Assembly (NCBI RefSeq): GCF_000424465.1
Contig: NZ_AUJY01000002.1
Location: forward strand, 124,001-188,000
Direction of reading: 5' to 3'
Source of the DNA: Butyrivibrio hungatei NK4A153
GTDB taxonomy: Bacteria; Bacillota; Clostridia; Lachnospirales; Lachnospiraceae
DNA length: 64,000 nt
Shown here: piece by piece, positions 27,231 to 36,703 of the stretch
Position numbering within the stretch: the stretch's first letter is position 1
Layout of the letters: each line of letters opens with the position of its first letter
Position numbers and translations under genes: made by a program
The notes under the pieces: generated by a model
Seen by the model: only the letters and a program-made list of their open reading frames with translations
Told to the model about the DNA's origin: nothing
Database searches by the model: none

Positions 27231-27425
27231 TCATAATTGATTTAATAACTTTTGGGCATTTTCACTGCCGTGCTTTGCGGCGTAGGATGCCCATTTTTTT
27301 GCTTTTTCCGGATTGGGTTCTCCGAAATCTCCTTTAAAATAACCTTCTGCAATTGCTTCTGCTGCTTCTATACTTCCGCGGCCGGCTTTATCTATAAGAT
27401 CCAAAAGTTTCTGTTTTTTATCCAT
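27231..27425 (-). CDS. Sel1/TPR-like mini-protein, 64 residues
   Basis: A 64-residue protein with one or two Sel1-like helical repeats: AAEAIAEGYFKGDFGEPNPEKA followed by AKKWASYAAKHG (reported in two parts; each shorter than the repeat itself), the alternating alanine/glycine pattern of Sel1 repeats. AAAGGAC lies ten bases before the ATG. Sel1 repeats mediate protein contacts; a partner cannot be named. It may be a fragment of a larger Sel1 family protein, but its start and stop look intact. Confidence 0.6.
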   Translation of the reverse strand: MDKKQKLLDLIDKAGRGSIEAAEAIAEGYFKGDFGEPNPEKAKKWASYAAKHGSENAQKLLNQL

Positions 27426-27503
27426 ATAAAAATTGTCCTTTCATTAGCATTGATGCGTTATATATTAGCAACTTCCGTATCGGTAAGCAAGTGCTTCGGA
27501 TTT

Positions 27504-28148
27504 TCATGGTGCGGCCTTTGAGTGGTTATTGGTATTTTTGTAGCGTATCATCTCTACAGTCTGGCTATCGGTCTCAAAATCAAATATCAGATCGAATGAA
27601 GGAAAATGATATTCAAAAGAATAGGAAGGGTCGTTTGAGTCCGTGGCGTCCGGAAATCCGTATGCATCAAGCACATCTTGCTCTGAATTTCCAAGACCGA
27701 CATTTTTGGATGTCTTTATATCGGGGTTGTAGATGTAGAGAAGTACTGAAGCCTCCTTTCCGTCGATAATTGCTGTATCGAACTGTATTTTTGCGGTAGA
27801 AAAGACGTAATTTTTATATTCATCATCTATACAAGAAAGTTTTGGGTCGTAATCACCTAGTTCTGCAAGAACTGCCTCTGCATCATTTAAAACTGATAAG
27901 TCTTTTCCATTGTATTTAACCAAAGAATCGGGATTCTTTGATGAAGTATTTTTTTCGGATGAAATCTGTAGTACATTGTCTGTTTTTGCATCATCATCTT
28001 CTGCCTTTGCATCTGAGCTATCTATATTAACATTTGTTTTTGAGACCTCGTTGCTTTGGGGATCAGCGTCATTGGATTCTTTTCCGCTGCATCCTATAAG
28101 TATGAGTATCAGCACAGATGTAATAGCGGCGATACTTTTTCTGTTCAT
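27504..28148 (-). CDS. Lipoprotein of unknown function
   Basis: A 214-residue lipoprotein with lipobox LIGC (Cys20) and a low-complexity acidic and Ser/Asn-rich linker to about residue 70. The folded part has a GLGNSEQDVLDAYGFPD motif near 160-176 that resembles a short conserved loop seen in many clostridial lipoproteins, where a G-x-S-x-x-x-V-x-x-x-x-G-x-P pattern follows strand pairs. No enzyme motif. It is convergent with the plus-strand genes to its left and divergent from ddh on its right. Confidence 0.65.
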   Translation of the reverse strand: MNRKSIAAITSVLILILIGCSGKESNDADPQSNEVSKTNVNIDSSDAKAEDDDAKTDNVLQISSEKNTSSKNPDSLVKYNGKDLSVLNDAEAVLAELGDYDPKLSCIDDEYKNYVFSTAKIQFDTAIIDGKEASVLLYIYNPDIKTSKNVGLGNSEQDVLDAYGFPDATDSNDPSYSFEYHFPSFDLIFDFETDSQTVEMIRYKNTNNHSKAAP

Positions 28149-28327
28149 ATCGTGTCTCCTAAAATAAGCATCGAGTGTATTATTGGTTCTAATACACTTA
28201 TACTACTAGGATAGTCTTGGGTCAATAGAATGTTACGGAAAAGTTAAAAAAGTCCTAGAAGGAAAGAAAAATGCTAAAAGTTATCGTTTATATGATATAC
28301 TTTACGAGAGTAAAGGAGGCATTATTT

Positions 28328-29314
28328 ATGAGCATAAGAATAGGAATTTTAGGATATGGAAATCTCGGAAAAGGAGTTGAACTTGCAGTTAAGGCAGCTC
28401 CCGATATGGAACTCGTGGCAGTGTTCACAAGAAGAGATCCCAAGACACTTCAGATTAAAACACAGGGCGTTCCTGTTGTTTCTACAAATGATATAGAGAG
28501 CTGGAAAGATAAAGTTGACGTTATGATCCTTTGCGGAGGAAGTGCAACAGATCTTCCCGTGCAGACTCCTCAGTATGCAAAGATGTTCAACGTTGTTGAT
28601 AGTTTTGATACACATGCAAGAATTCCCGAGCATTTTGCAAACGTTGATGCTGCCGCAAAAGAGTCAGGAAAAGTTGCCGTTATTTCATGCGGATGGGATC
28701 CCGGAATGTTCTCTCTTGCAAGAGTTTATTCAAATGCGATCCTTCCCGAAGGAAATGATTACACATTCTGGGGCAAGGGTGTTTCTCAGGGACATTCGGA
28801 TGCTATCCGTCGCGTAAAAGGCGTTAAGAATGCAAAACAGTATACAATCCCTGTTGAGAGCGCACTTGAGGCAGTAAGAAGCGGTCAGAATCCTAAGCTT
28901 ACAACACGTCAGAAGCATACAAGAGAATGCTTTGTTGTACTTGAAGAGGGGGCTGACGCAGCAGCTGTAGAAAAAGAGATCAAGGAAATGCCCAACTACT
29001 TTGCTGATTATGACACAACAGTTCACTTCATCAGTGAAGAGGAACTTTTAAAGAATCACAGCGGAATGGCTCACGGCGGATTCGTATTCAGAAGCGGCAA
29101 GACAGGTGCAGACAAAGAGCACAACCATGTTATTGAGTACAGCTTAAAGCTTGATTCAAACCCTGAATTTACAACCAGCGTTCTTACAGCGGTTGCACGT
29201 GCTGCTTTCCGTATGTACAATGAAGGACAGAAGGGATGCAAGACTATGCTTGATATTGCTCCTTCTTATTTATCAGATAAGAGCGGTGAGGAGCTTAGAG
29301 CACACTTACTGTAA
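28328..29314 (+). CDS. ddh: meso-Diaminopimelate D-dehydrogenase
   Basis: A 328-residue NADPH enzyme that converts tetrahydrodipicolinate and ammonia in one step to meso-diaminopimelate, for lysine and peptidoglycan. The nucleotide loop is ILGYGNLGKG at about residues 7-16; SCGWDPGMFS and WGKGVSQGHSDAIRR are diagnostic of Ddh, the latter binding substrate. The ATG at 28328 follows AAAGGAGG; an upstream ATG at 28271 is unsupported. The LacI gene starts 37 bases downstream, with no terminator seen between them. Confidence 0.94.
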   Translation: MSIRIGILGYGNLGKGVELAVKAAPDMELVAVFTRRDPKTLQIKTQGVPVVSTNDIESWKDKVDVMILCGGSATDLPVQTPQYAKMFNVVDSFDTHARIPEHFANVDAAAKESGKVAVISCGWDPGMFSLARVYSNAILPEGNDYTFWGKGVSQGHSDAIRRVKGVKNAKQYTIPVESALEAVRSGQNPKLTTRQKHTRECFVVLEEGADAAAVEKEIKEMPNYFADYDTTVHFISEEELLKNHSGMAHGGFVFRSGKTGADKEHNHVIEYSLKLDSNPEFTTSVLTAVARAAFRMYNEGQKGCKTMLDIAPSYLSDKSGEELRAHLL

Positions 29315-29350
29315 GACAGATTGTTTACTTTGCACAGAAAGACATAAGGT

Positions 29351-30322
29351 ATGGTAGGAATTAAGGACATAGCTAGAGAAGCCGGAGTATCCATAGCAAC
29401 TGTCTCAAATGTTCTGCATGGTAAGCGGAACATGAGTGATAAGACAAGGGAGAAGATTCTTGCAATTGCCAAGGAACTGGGCTACGAACTGCCAAAAATC
29501 CGAATAAAGGAAAAAAGTAGCGAAAACAAAACTATAGTAGTTAATTTCAGTGACTTCGATACCAATTTTTATCTGAATATACTCCATGGTATAAGCGATT
29601 ATGCATATTCCAAGGATTATGACATTATGGTGTGCACAAGCAGAAATGCCGAAAAATATATGTCCGATGCGTACTCCGCGGGATGCATCAACATCGATTA
29701 CAGATGTGAGGATTCCATGCTGATAAAGGCAGCGGAGAACAACTATCCGATAATAGTTCTTGATAGGGAGATAAATCATTCGGGAATAAAGAGCGTGATA
29801 GTAAATAACTATGATGCAGAAAAAGAGATGGTTGAGACACTTATCAAGTCGGGATATGAGCGCTTTGCTTATTTATCCGGTATGGATACGGATGATAACA
29901 AGGAGAGATACCGTGCATTTCGTGATGCTCTTTCGGCCTACGGGATAACTTTTCACAGAAGAGATTATTACGAGGGAAACTGGAGGGAAAAGAGCGGAAC
30001 GCAGGCGGCAAGATTGTTGATGCTTTCGGAGCACATGCCACAGGTTCTTGTGTGTGCAAACGATATGATGGCTATTGGCGCTATGAGAAAGTTTAAGGAA
30101 GCGGGACTGCGCGTTCCTGAAGACATAGCGGTCTGTGGCTTTGACGATGCTTTTGTTTCCAAGTACATGGGACTTACTACCGTAGAGGTTCCGAATTACG
30201 AGAGAGGTTTCCTTGCAGCCCAGTCTCTTGTTGAGCTTATTGAAGGGACGGGAAGCTACGAATCTCTCAAGATCGGTGCGAGGATAAAGTGGAGGAATTC
30301 CGCTTTAGTTAAAACAAGTTAA
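29351..30322 (+). CDS. LacI family regulator of the GH65 cluster
   Basis: A 323-residue sugar-responsive repressor. Helix-turn-helix at residues 4-23 (IKDIAREAGVSIATVSNVLH), hinge at about 45-58, then a periplasmic-binding-like sensor domain. Its position directly before the importer, phosphorylase and phosphoglucomutase genes argues that it controls them in response to the transported sugar. The ribosome site before the ATG is poor (AAGG one base away), but the motif position fixes the start. Two terminators follow. Confidence 0.9.
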   Translation: MVGIKDIAREAGVSIATVSNVLHGKRNMSDKTREKILAIAKELGYELPKIRIKEKSSENKTIVVNFSDFDTNFYLNILHGISDYAYSKDYDIMVCTSRNAEKYMSDAYSAGCINIDYRCEDSMLIKAAENNYPIIVLDREINHSGIKSVIVNNYDAEKEMVETLIKSGYERFAYLSGMDTDDNKERYRAFRDALSAYGITFHRRDYYEGNWREKSGTQAARLLMLSEHMPQVLVCANDMMAIGAMRKFKEAGLRVPEDIAVCGFDDAFVSKYMGLTTVEVPNYERGFLAAQSLVELIEGTGSYESLKIGARIKWRNSALVKTS

Positions 30323-30340
30323 ATCAATAATGTTTTACTA

Positions 30341-30376
30341 AAAAAGAGGTGGATTTTACTAAAATCGCCTCTTTTT
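30341..30376 (+). terminator. Terminator of the LacI gene
   Basis: AAAAAGAGG (30341-30349) pairs with CCTCTTTTT (30368-30376), 19 bases after the LacI stop codon. Confidence 0.75.
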
Positions 30377-30413
30377 ATATTGATTTTACATAATAATACA
30401 AGGTTCAAACTGA

Positions 30414-30452
30414 CAATACCTCTAAAAAACAGATGGGGTATTGTCTTTTTTT
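30414..30452 (+). terminator. Second stem-loop before the ABC importer operon
   Basis: CAATACC (30414-30420) pairs with GGTATTG (30437-30443), followed by TCTTTTTTT. It may be a second terminator or an attenuator in the leader of the importer operon, which starts 85 bases later. TTTTAGTAAAA-like sequences repeat nearby but no clear LacI-type operator is seen. Confidence 0.6.
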
Positions 30453-30536
30453 AGTAAAAAATAGGATTATGTAGTTAAGAAGATAACCTTTTTACCTTAT
30501 TTAAGGGGAGTTATGGGAAAGGAGTAGTAATTAACT

Positions 30537-31802
30537 ATGAGGAATAACAGATTGTTTGCAGCACTTTTGGCAACGGCTATGCTTGCAGGTTCCGTACTTA
30601 CCGGTTGTGGAGCATCGTCTTCACAGGCAGCAGGTGGAGATTCTGCCGGCGGTGCAGGAACAAAAAGTGCCGGCGCAGGGGGTAAATTTACAATTTTCCA
30701 GTCAAAGACTGAGATTATGGATCAGCTTAATCAGCTTGCCAAAGATTACAAGGATGAAACCGGTGTTGAGATCGAGGTATGGGAGACAAGTGGTGACAAC
30801 TACTACAAGGATCTTAAAACAGGTATTTCTACAGAGTCAGGCCCTGTACTGTTTTCACTTGCACCCGGTTCTGAGTCTGTTGAGATGAAAGATTATCTCG
30901 AAGATGTAAGCGACCTCTCTTTTATGAGCAAGATAAGCGATAATCTCAAAGATTCTGTAGACGGAAAAGTTGTGGGGGTTCCTTATACGATCGAGGGATT
31001 TGGACTTGTATATGACGGCAATCTTGTAGATACATCAAAGATAGGTTCAACCGACGCACTTATTGATTTTCTTAAAGAAGCAAAGGGTAAGGGAATAAAC
31101 GGACTTGGACTTTCACAGGAAGATTATTTCCTTATAGCACATATATTGAATACACCGTTTGCGGTTCAGGACGATCCTGATGCATACCTTCAGCAGGTAT
31201 TAAACGGCGAAGTAAAAATGAAAGACAACGATGCATTCAAAGAGTTTGCAAAACTTATGGAAGCAATCCGTGAGAATTGCACAAACCCTGTAGATGTTAC
31301 ATACGACAACAACTGCGGTGATTTCGCAACAGGTAAGGCTGCAATGATTCACCAGGGTAACTGGGCATACGGAATGTTCAAAGATTACGATGTGGATTTT
31401 GACATGGGTATCGCTCCCGTGCCGATCAAGGGCAATAAGAAAGTAGCAGTTTCTGTTCCCGCAGCGTGGTACATCAATGTTGATGCTTCGGATGAAGAGA
31501 AGACTATGGCAAAAGATTTTCTTGAGTGGCTTTACACAAGCGATAAAGGAACAGATTATCTTATGAATCAGTTTGGGTTCGTTCCTGTTGTAGACGGAAT
31601 GACTTCAGACAAACTCGATCCTCTTTCAAAGTCAATCTCAGAGGCATCAAAGGACAGCATTCCGTGGGTGATGAGCAACTGGCCTGCAGGAATCATTACA
31701 ACAAGTCTTTCACCTATCACACAGGAATTCTTTACAAATCCTTCAATGACGGGTGAGGAACTTATCGACAAGCTTAACGAAGCATTTGTAAATGCAAAAT
31801 AA
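30537..31802 (+). CDS. Sugar ABC importer, solute-binding lipoprotein
   Basis: A 421-residue extracellular binding protein of the CUT1 family (cluster B/family 1). The signal peptide ends in the lipobox VLTGC (Cys24), followed by a Ser/Gly/Ala linker. The two-lobe fold is indicated by FTIFQSKTEIMDQLNQLAKD, GKAAMIHQGNWAYGMF and the C-terminal SLSPITQEFF. It delivers an oligosaccharide to the permeases encoded next. With the downstream GH65 enzyme, a glucose disaccharide is the likely cargo. Confidence 0.93.
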   Translation: MRNNRLFAALLATAMLAGSVLTGCGASSSQAAGGDSAGGAGTKSAGAGGKFTIFQSKTEIMDQLNQLAKDYKDETGVEIEVWETSGDNYYKDLKTGISTESGPVLFSLAPGSESVEMKDYLEDVSDLSFMSKISDNLKDSVDGKVVGVPYTIEGFGLVYDGNLVDTSKIGSTDALIDFLKEAKGKGINGLGLSQEDYFLIAHILNTPFAVQDDPDAYLQQVLNGEVKMKDNDAFKEFAKLMEAIRENCTNPVDVTYDNNCGDFATGKAAMIHQGNWAYGMFKDYDVDFDMGIAPVPIKGNKKVAVSVPAAWYINVDASDEEKTMAKDFLEWLYTSDKGTDYLMNQFGFVPVVDGMTSDKLDPLSKSISEASKDSIPWVMSNWPAGIITTSLSPITQEFFTNPSMTGEELIDKLNEAFVNAK

Positions 31803-31867
31803 GGTTTTTAACGGTATGAGGGTGCTGTAACAGCATATGTTGCAGCACCTATTATGGAGATAAAGGT

Positions 31868-32713
31868 ATGAAGATTAAAAAAAGATGGTACGCATTGTTT
31901 ACGGCGCCGCTTATGTTCACATTCTTTGTGGTTGTGATCATTCCGTTTTTTATAGGAATCGGATATTCATTTGTGGAATGGGACGGATTTGCCAAACACG
32001 CCGCAAACTTTGTAGGGATGAGTAACTATAAAGCGGTATTCGGAGACAGACAGTTTATAAACGCAGCAGCAAGGACAACGATTTTTACAGTCATAAGTGT
32101 AATAACCGTAAATGTCCTGGGATTGTTTTTTGCCCTTCTCGTAACTACGGGGCTCAAGGTAAAGAACTTTGCCAGAACCATGCTTTTTTTACCATATCTT
32201 ATCGGTGGACTTATCTTGGGATATATCTGGAAGAGCGTGTTCAGTGAGTTCTTCCTTAGCGTGGGTTTTGGTAACTGGCTTACGGATTCAACAAAATCAA
32301 TAATCGCGATGATCGTTGTAACAACATGGCAGCTTGCAGGTTACGTGATGATCGTGTACATAACGGGAATCATGGCAATTCCGGATGATGTTATGGAGGC
32401 TGCGGCAATTGACGGAGCGAACTATTTTCAGACTCTGTTCTCAATCAAGTTCCCGCTTCTTATGCCGTCATTTACGATATGCCTGTTCCTTGCCCTTTCA
32501 AACTGTTTCAAGATCTACGATGTCAACGTATCTCTTACGGGCGAAGGAGCAAATTTCCAGTCTGAGATGTTCTCGCTTAATATCTACAACGAGATTTTCA
32601 GTCTCAGTAATTTCGGATACGGTCAGGCTAAGGCAATTATCTTTTTCCTGATCATTGCGATAGTTACCTTTGTTCAGGTATCGATAACAAAGAAAAGGGA
32701 GGTGGCAATGTAA
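31868..32713 (+). CDS. Sugar ABC importer permease (MalF type)
   Basis: A 281-residue CUT1 permease with six membrane segments. The ATPase-coupling EAA loop reads EAAAIDGANYFQTLFSIKFP at about residues 175-194. It is the first of the permease pair; its stop codon is directly followed by the start of the second permease. There is no ATPase gene in the cluster, as usual for CUT1 systems that share an MsmK-type ATPase encoded elsewhere. Confidence 0.92.
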   Translation: MKIKKRWYALFTAPLMFTFFVVVIIPFFIGIGYSFVEWDGFAKHAANFVGMSNYKAVFGDRQFINAAARTTIFTVISVITVNVLGLFFALLVTTGLKVKNFARTMLFLPYLIGGLILGYIWKSVFSEFFLSVGFGNWLTDSTKSIIAMIVVTTWQLAGYVMIVYITGIMAIPDDVMEAAAIDGANYFQTLFSIKFPLLMPSFTICLFLALSNCFKIYDVNVSLTGEGANFQSEMFSLNIYNEIFSLSNFGYGQAKAIIFFLIIAIVTFVQVSITKKREVAM

Positions 32714-33556
32714 ATGGCTAAAAGTGTAAAAAAGATTATTCCGAACGTACTTGTTGCACTTATGTGTTTACTGTACCTGTTCCCGATTTATCTGATACTT
32801 ACGAATTCATTTAAGAGCAGAGCCGAGATGTACAAAAACATGGTGGCGCTTCCGGGGAAGTTCTCGTTTAAGTACTATACTTCCGCAATCGGAAAGATGA
32901 ATTTCACAATATCTTTGTTTAATTCGATCGTCATTACGATTGTTTCGATAACTATCATTGTTGTTTTGTCTGCGATGACTGCATGGATGTTTGTGAGAAG
33001 TGCAAACAAGCTGAGTATAGCACTTTTCTCAATTCTTGTGGCAACTATGCTGATTCCCTTCCAGACTATAATGATGCCTCTTATGCAGGAGATGAACAAG
33101 ATTAGTAAGGTTACAGGCCTTCAGATGACAGACTCCGTCGGCGGACTGATATTTATGTATATCGGTTTTGGCGCAGGAATGGGCGTATTTCTTTATCACG
33201 GTTTTATATCGTCGATTCCCGTATCTTTGGAAGAGGCGGCAATTATTGACGGATGCAGCGTTTGGACATTGTTCTGGAGGATTGTTTTCCCGATTCTCAA
33301 ACCTACTACGATGACACTTATTATTCTTGATGTTATCTGGATATGGAATGATTATCTTTTGCCTTCGCTTACTCTTAAGTCTACGGCAAACAGAACAATA
33401 CCGATCTCAACTGCAAAGTTTTTCGGGCAGTATACGATCAGCTGGAATGAAGCTATGGCGGCTCTTGTTATAACAATTATTCCTGTTGCGATTTTCTATC
33501 TTGCGGCACAGAAATATATTGTAAAAGGCGTGGCAGCAGGAGCTGTAAAGGGATAA
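32714..33556 (+). CDS. Sugar ABC importer permease (MalG type)
   Basis: A 280-residue CUT1 permease, partner of the gene at 31868. EAA loop EEAAIIDGCSVWTLFWRIVF lies at about residues 175-194. The C-terminal YFLAAQKYIVKGVAAGAVKG-type ending (here QKYIVKGVAAGAVKG) is canonical for MalG-like proteins. It starts at the base after the preceding stop codon, so translation is coupled. Confidence 0.93.
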   Translation: MAKSVKKIIPNVLVALMCLLYLFPIYLILTNSFKSRAEMYKNMVALPGKFSFKYYTSAIGKMNFTISLFNSIVITIVSITIIVVLSAMTAWMFVRSANKLSIALFSILVATMLIPFQTIMMPLMQEMNKISKVTGLQMTDSVGGLIFMYIGFGAGMGVFLYHGFISSIPVSLEEAAIIDGCSVWTLFWRIVFPILKPTTMTLIILDVIWIWNDYLLPSLTLKSTANRTIPISTAKFFGQYTISWNEAMAALVITIIPVAIFYLAAQKYIVKGVAAGAVKG

Positions 33557-33573
33557 AAAGCAGGGAAAAGTAT

Positions 33574-35829
33574 ATGAAGCGTATCATTACAAGACAGGAA
33601 AATTTTGAGGAAAAAGAAGTCAATCTTCATGAGGCTCTTTTTTCCAATGCAAACGGATATATAGGCGTGAGGGGTAATGTCGAAGAAGGTGTTCCTTGTG
33701 GCTGGAATACCATGCGCGGAACGTACATAAACGGTGTGTACGAGATTATCCCGATGAAACAGGCAGAGAGTCTGTGCAACCTTATAGAGAAGAAACAGAC
33801 GATGCTAAATGTTGCAGACACTCAGACAATATGCCTTATAGCGGACGGTGACAGGTTCGACTTAACTACAGGAAAAGTACGTACGAACGAGAGAATCCTT
33901 GATATGGAGCAGGGCGTCACGAGGCGCCATGTAATCTGGATTTCCCCTGACGGAAAAGAAATAGAACTTTCGGTTACAAGGATGACATCATTTCTGATTC
34001 CTTCTCTTTTCACAATTGAGTACAACGTGAAGGCGTTAAATTTTGACGGGGAAATAGAGATAGAGTCATATCATATTGCGGATGTAAGGAACTACTCAAA
34101 CCCTGACGATCCGAGGCTTGCCGATGACAGCGGAGCACTTCTTAATGTTGAGGTTGTGAAGTGGCGCGAGGATATGAGCGTTGCGGTAAGCACGACAGAT
34201 GTCAGCGGAATAACAGTGGCGTCAGCAGTTTCGCACAGGTTAAGGCTTCCCGGCAAAGCGGAGATTAGTTACGGCAAAGAAGAGGGAAGGACTCTTTACC
34301 ATGTTAAGGCTGAAGTTAAGCAGGGAGAGGAACTTTCGCTTATAAAATATTCAACGTTCTCGGATTCTGTCCGCGAAGACGATCCTGAGGAGTTTGCAAG
34401 GGAAACTCTTAAGGAAGCAATGAGAGGAAATCTTGCGGATATTTATGAGAGGCAAAAAGAGTATGTCACAGAGTTCTTTGACAATTCTGAAATGGAAATT
34501 GACGGAGATGAAGAGCTTGGACAGGCCGTAAATTTCAATATGTATGAGCTTTTTCAGTCGGCGACGCGTGACAAACATTGCAGTATAGCGGCGAAGGGGC
34601 TTTCGGGTGAAGGCTACGAAGGTCATTATTTCTGGGATACAGAGATGTATGTAGCACCTTTTTTCATACTGACCAATCCTGAACTTGCCAAAAATATATT
34701 GCAGTATAGGTACGGAATTCTTGATAAAGCAAGGGAAAATGCGGCTCTTTTGGGACATAAGAAGGGAGCTCTTTATCCCTGGAGAACGATCACGGGAGAA
34801 GAGTGCTCGGGATATTTTCCGTCAGGAACCGCTGCGTATCACATTAACGGTGCGATAGCTTATACGATCGTGCAGTATTATCTCACGACTGGAGACCTTG
34901 ATTTCATGCTTGATCAGGGCGAAGAGATGCTTCTTGAGACGGCAAGGCTCTGGCTTGATGTCGGAAATTATGACAGACAGGGGCGCTTTGTGATCAATGA
35001 AGTGACGGGGCCCGATGAATATACGTGTATGACTGACAACAATTATTACACCAATTGTTGCGCGGCTTACAACATGAGTATGGCGGTTTCTTTTGCCGAG
35101 AAGCACGCGTCAAGTAAGAGGTTAAAAGAGCTTCTTAATAAACTCGGTGTGACAACCAAGGAGCTTAAGGAGATAAAGGCAGCAGCGGAAAAGATGTACT
35201 TTCCTTATGATGAGGAACTTGGCATTAATCCTCAGGATGATTCATTTTTGCAAAAGCCTGTGTGGGATCTTAAGAACACGCCTAAAGAGGAATTTCCGTT
35301 ACTTCTTCACTATCATCCTCTTCATTTGTACAGATATCAGGTCTGCAAGCAGGCTGACACCGTACTTTCTTACTTTCTGTTTGAGGATAGGCAGCCTAAG
35401 GAGGTTATGAAAAAGAGCTTTGAATATTATGAGAAGATCACGACTCATGATTCTTCTCTTTCAACTTGTGTGTTCAGTATTGTTGCGTCAAGACTTGGCA
35501 TGCACAAAAAAGCTGTGGATTATTTCGGAGACTCGATAAAACTCGATCTGTTGAATACGCACAACAACTCCGGAGACGGCGTTCATACGGCAAATATGGG
35601 CGGAAGCTACATGGCGATAGTAAACGGCTTTGCGGGGCTACGGATAAACGCGGAAGGGATTTCGGTCGATCCGTTCTTGCCGACGGGCTGGAAGAAGTAC
35701 AGCTTCAAGATTAAGTACAGAAAGAGCCTTTTGAAATTTACCGTCACCAAGAGCGGAGCAGTCTGCGAAGTATTAAGGGGAGAAAAGATCGAGGTAAAAG
35801 GCGTAAAAGAAATGAGGTATGAAAAATGA
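33574..35829 (+). CDS. GH65 disaccharide phosphorylase
   Basis: A 751-residue inverting phosphorylase of glycoside hydrolase family 65 (maltose, trehalose, kojibiose or nigerose type). The general acid is E476 in VINEVTGPDEYT, the (alpha/alpha)6 barrel holds GHYFWDTEMYVAPF with its substrate-binding residues, and HHYHPLHLYRYQVCKQAD (seen here as LHYHPLHLYRYQ and KQADT) lies near the phosphate site. The N-terminal beta-sandwich spans about 1-270. It yields beta-glucose 1-phosphate and glucose; the neighbouring gene is beta-phosphoglucomutase, which confirms the chemistry. The exact linkage cannot be read. Confidence 0.93.
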   Translation: MKRIITRQENFEEKEVNLHEALFSNANGYIGVRGNVEEGVPCGWNTMRGTYINGVYEIIPMKQAESLCNLIEKKQTMLNVADTQTICLIADGDRFDLTTGKVRTNERILDMEQGVTRRHVIWISPDGKEIELSVTRMTSFLIPSLFTIEYNVKALNFDGEIEIESYHIADVRNYSNPDDPRLADDSGALLNVEVVKWREDMSVAVSTTDVSGITVASAVSHRLRLPGKAEISYGKEEGRTLYHVKAEVKQGEELSLIKYSTFSDSVREDDPEEFARETLKEAMRGNLADIYERQKEYVTEFFDNSEMEIDGDEELGQAVNFNMYELFQSATRDKHCSIAAKGLSGEGYEGHYFWDTEMYVAPFFILTNPELAKNILQYRYGILDKARENAALLGHKKGALYPWRTITGEECSGYFPSGTAAYHINGAIAYTIVQYYLTTGDLDFMLDQGEEMLLETARLWLDVGNYDRQGRFVINEVTGPDEYTCMTDNNYYTNCCAAYNMSMAVSFAEKHASSKRLKELLNKLGVTTKELKEIKAAAEKMYFPYDEELGINPQDDSFLQKPVWDLKNTPKEEFPLLLHYHPLHLYRYQVCKQADTVLSYFLFEDRQPKEVMKKSFEYYEKITTHDSSLSTCVFSIVASRLGMHKKAVDYFGDSIKLDLLNTHNNSGDGVHTANMGGSYMAIVNGFAGLRINAEGISVDPFLPTGWKKYSFKIKYRKSLLKFTVTKSGAVCEVLRGEKIEVKGVKEMRYEK

Positions 35830-36482
35830 AAGCAGTAATCTTTGACCTTGACGGAGTAATCTGTTTTACCGATAAGCTCCACTACAAGGCGTGGAAAACC
35901 GTTGCCGATGAGCAGGGGATATATTTTGATGAGAAGATAAATGACAGATTACGCGGAGTCAGCAGAATGGCTTCGCTTGATATTATCTTGGAGAAGGCAG
36001 GCAGAACGTATTCTGCTATTGAAAAAGAAAAAATTGCAGAAGAGAAGAATAATATCTATGTGTCACTTCTTGATACCATGAGTGAAAAAGATCTTGATGT
36101 CTCGGTCAAGAATGCGCTTGATACATTAAGGTCGAGAGGGACGCTTCTTGCAATAGGTTCAAGCAGTAAGAATACCAAGAAAATACTTGAGAAGCTTGGG
36201 CTTAAAGACTATTTTGACGCTGTTTCCGACGGAACAAATATAACAAAATCAAAGCCCGATCCGGAAGTCTTTTTAAAGGCGGCAGAGATGCTCGGAGTAG
36301 AACCTTCGGATGCGATAGTTGTGGAAGACGCTCTTTCGGGCATAGATGCGGCACTTGCGGGAGGTTTTAAATGTATCGGAATAGGTGAGGCATCAACTCA
36401 TCCACAGGTGACTTATCCGATTAAGGATATGACCGAACTTCCTGATGTAGTGCTGTGTGATACGGCCTGTTTATCGGGTTGA
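35826..36482 (+). CDS. pgmB: Beta-phosphoglucomutase
   Basis: A 218-residue HAD-fold mutase converting beta-glucose 1-phosphate to glucose 6-phosphate. Motif I is IFDLDGVICFTDKLHYKAW, with nucleophile D7 and acid/base D9 and the cap histidine typical of beta-PGM. IGSSSKNTKKIL and VVEDALSGIDAA follow as motifs II and IV. The start codon overlaps the GH65 stop by four bases (ATGA), so the two are translationally coupled and act in series. Confidence 0.95.
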   Translation: MKAVIFDLDGVICFTDKLHYKAWKTVADEQGIYFDEKINDRLRGVSRMASLDIILEKAGRTYSAIEKEKIAEEKNNIYVSLLDTMSEKDLDVSVKNALDTLRSRGTLLAIGSSSKNTKKILEKLGLKDYFDAVSDGTNITKSKPDPEVFLKAAEMLGVEPSDAIVVEDALSGIDAALAGGFKCIGIGEASTHPQVTYPIKDMTELPDVVLCDTACLSG

Positions 36483-36549
36483 AGTGAAATATAGATTAAT
36501 CTAATGTAGAAGAATTGTAATGTTTTTTTATGGTGACTAATATTGAGAA

Positions 36550-36575
36550 GATTCAGCCGGTTGCTGAATCTTTTT
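36550..36575 (+). terminator. Terminator of the sugar operon
   Basis: GATTCAGC (36550-36557) pairs with GCTGAATC (36563-36570), followed by five T residues, 68 bases after pgmB. Confidence 0.85.
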
Positions 36576-36703
36576 ATATGTATTGCATTAGATGCGATAT
36601 ATTTTGTATATGTATTGAATACCCTAAAGGTTAATGATAAAGTAATTAATGCGACAAAAATATTAAAAATGCATTATCATACTGCTCATGGGGGTATAAA
36701 AAC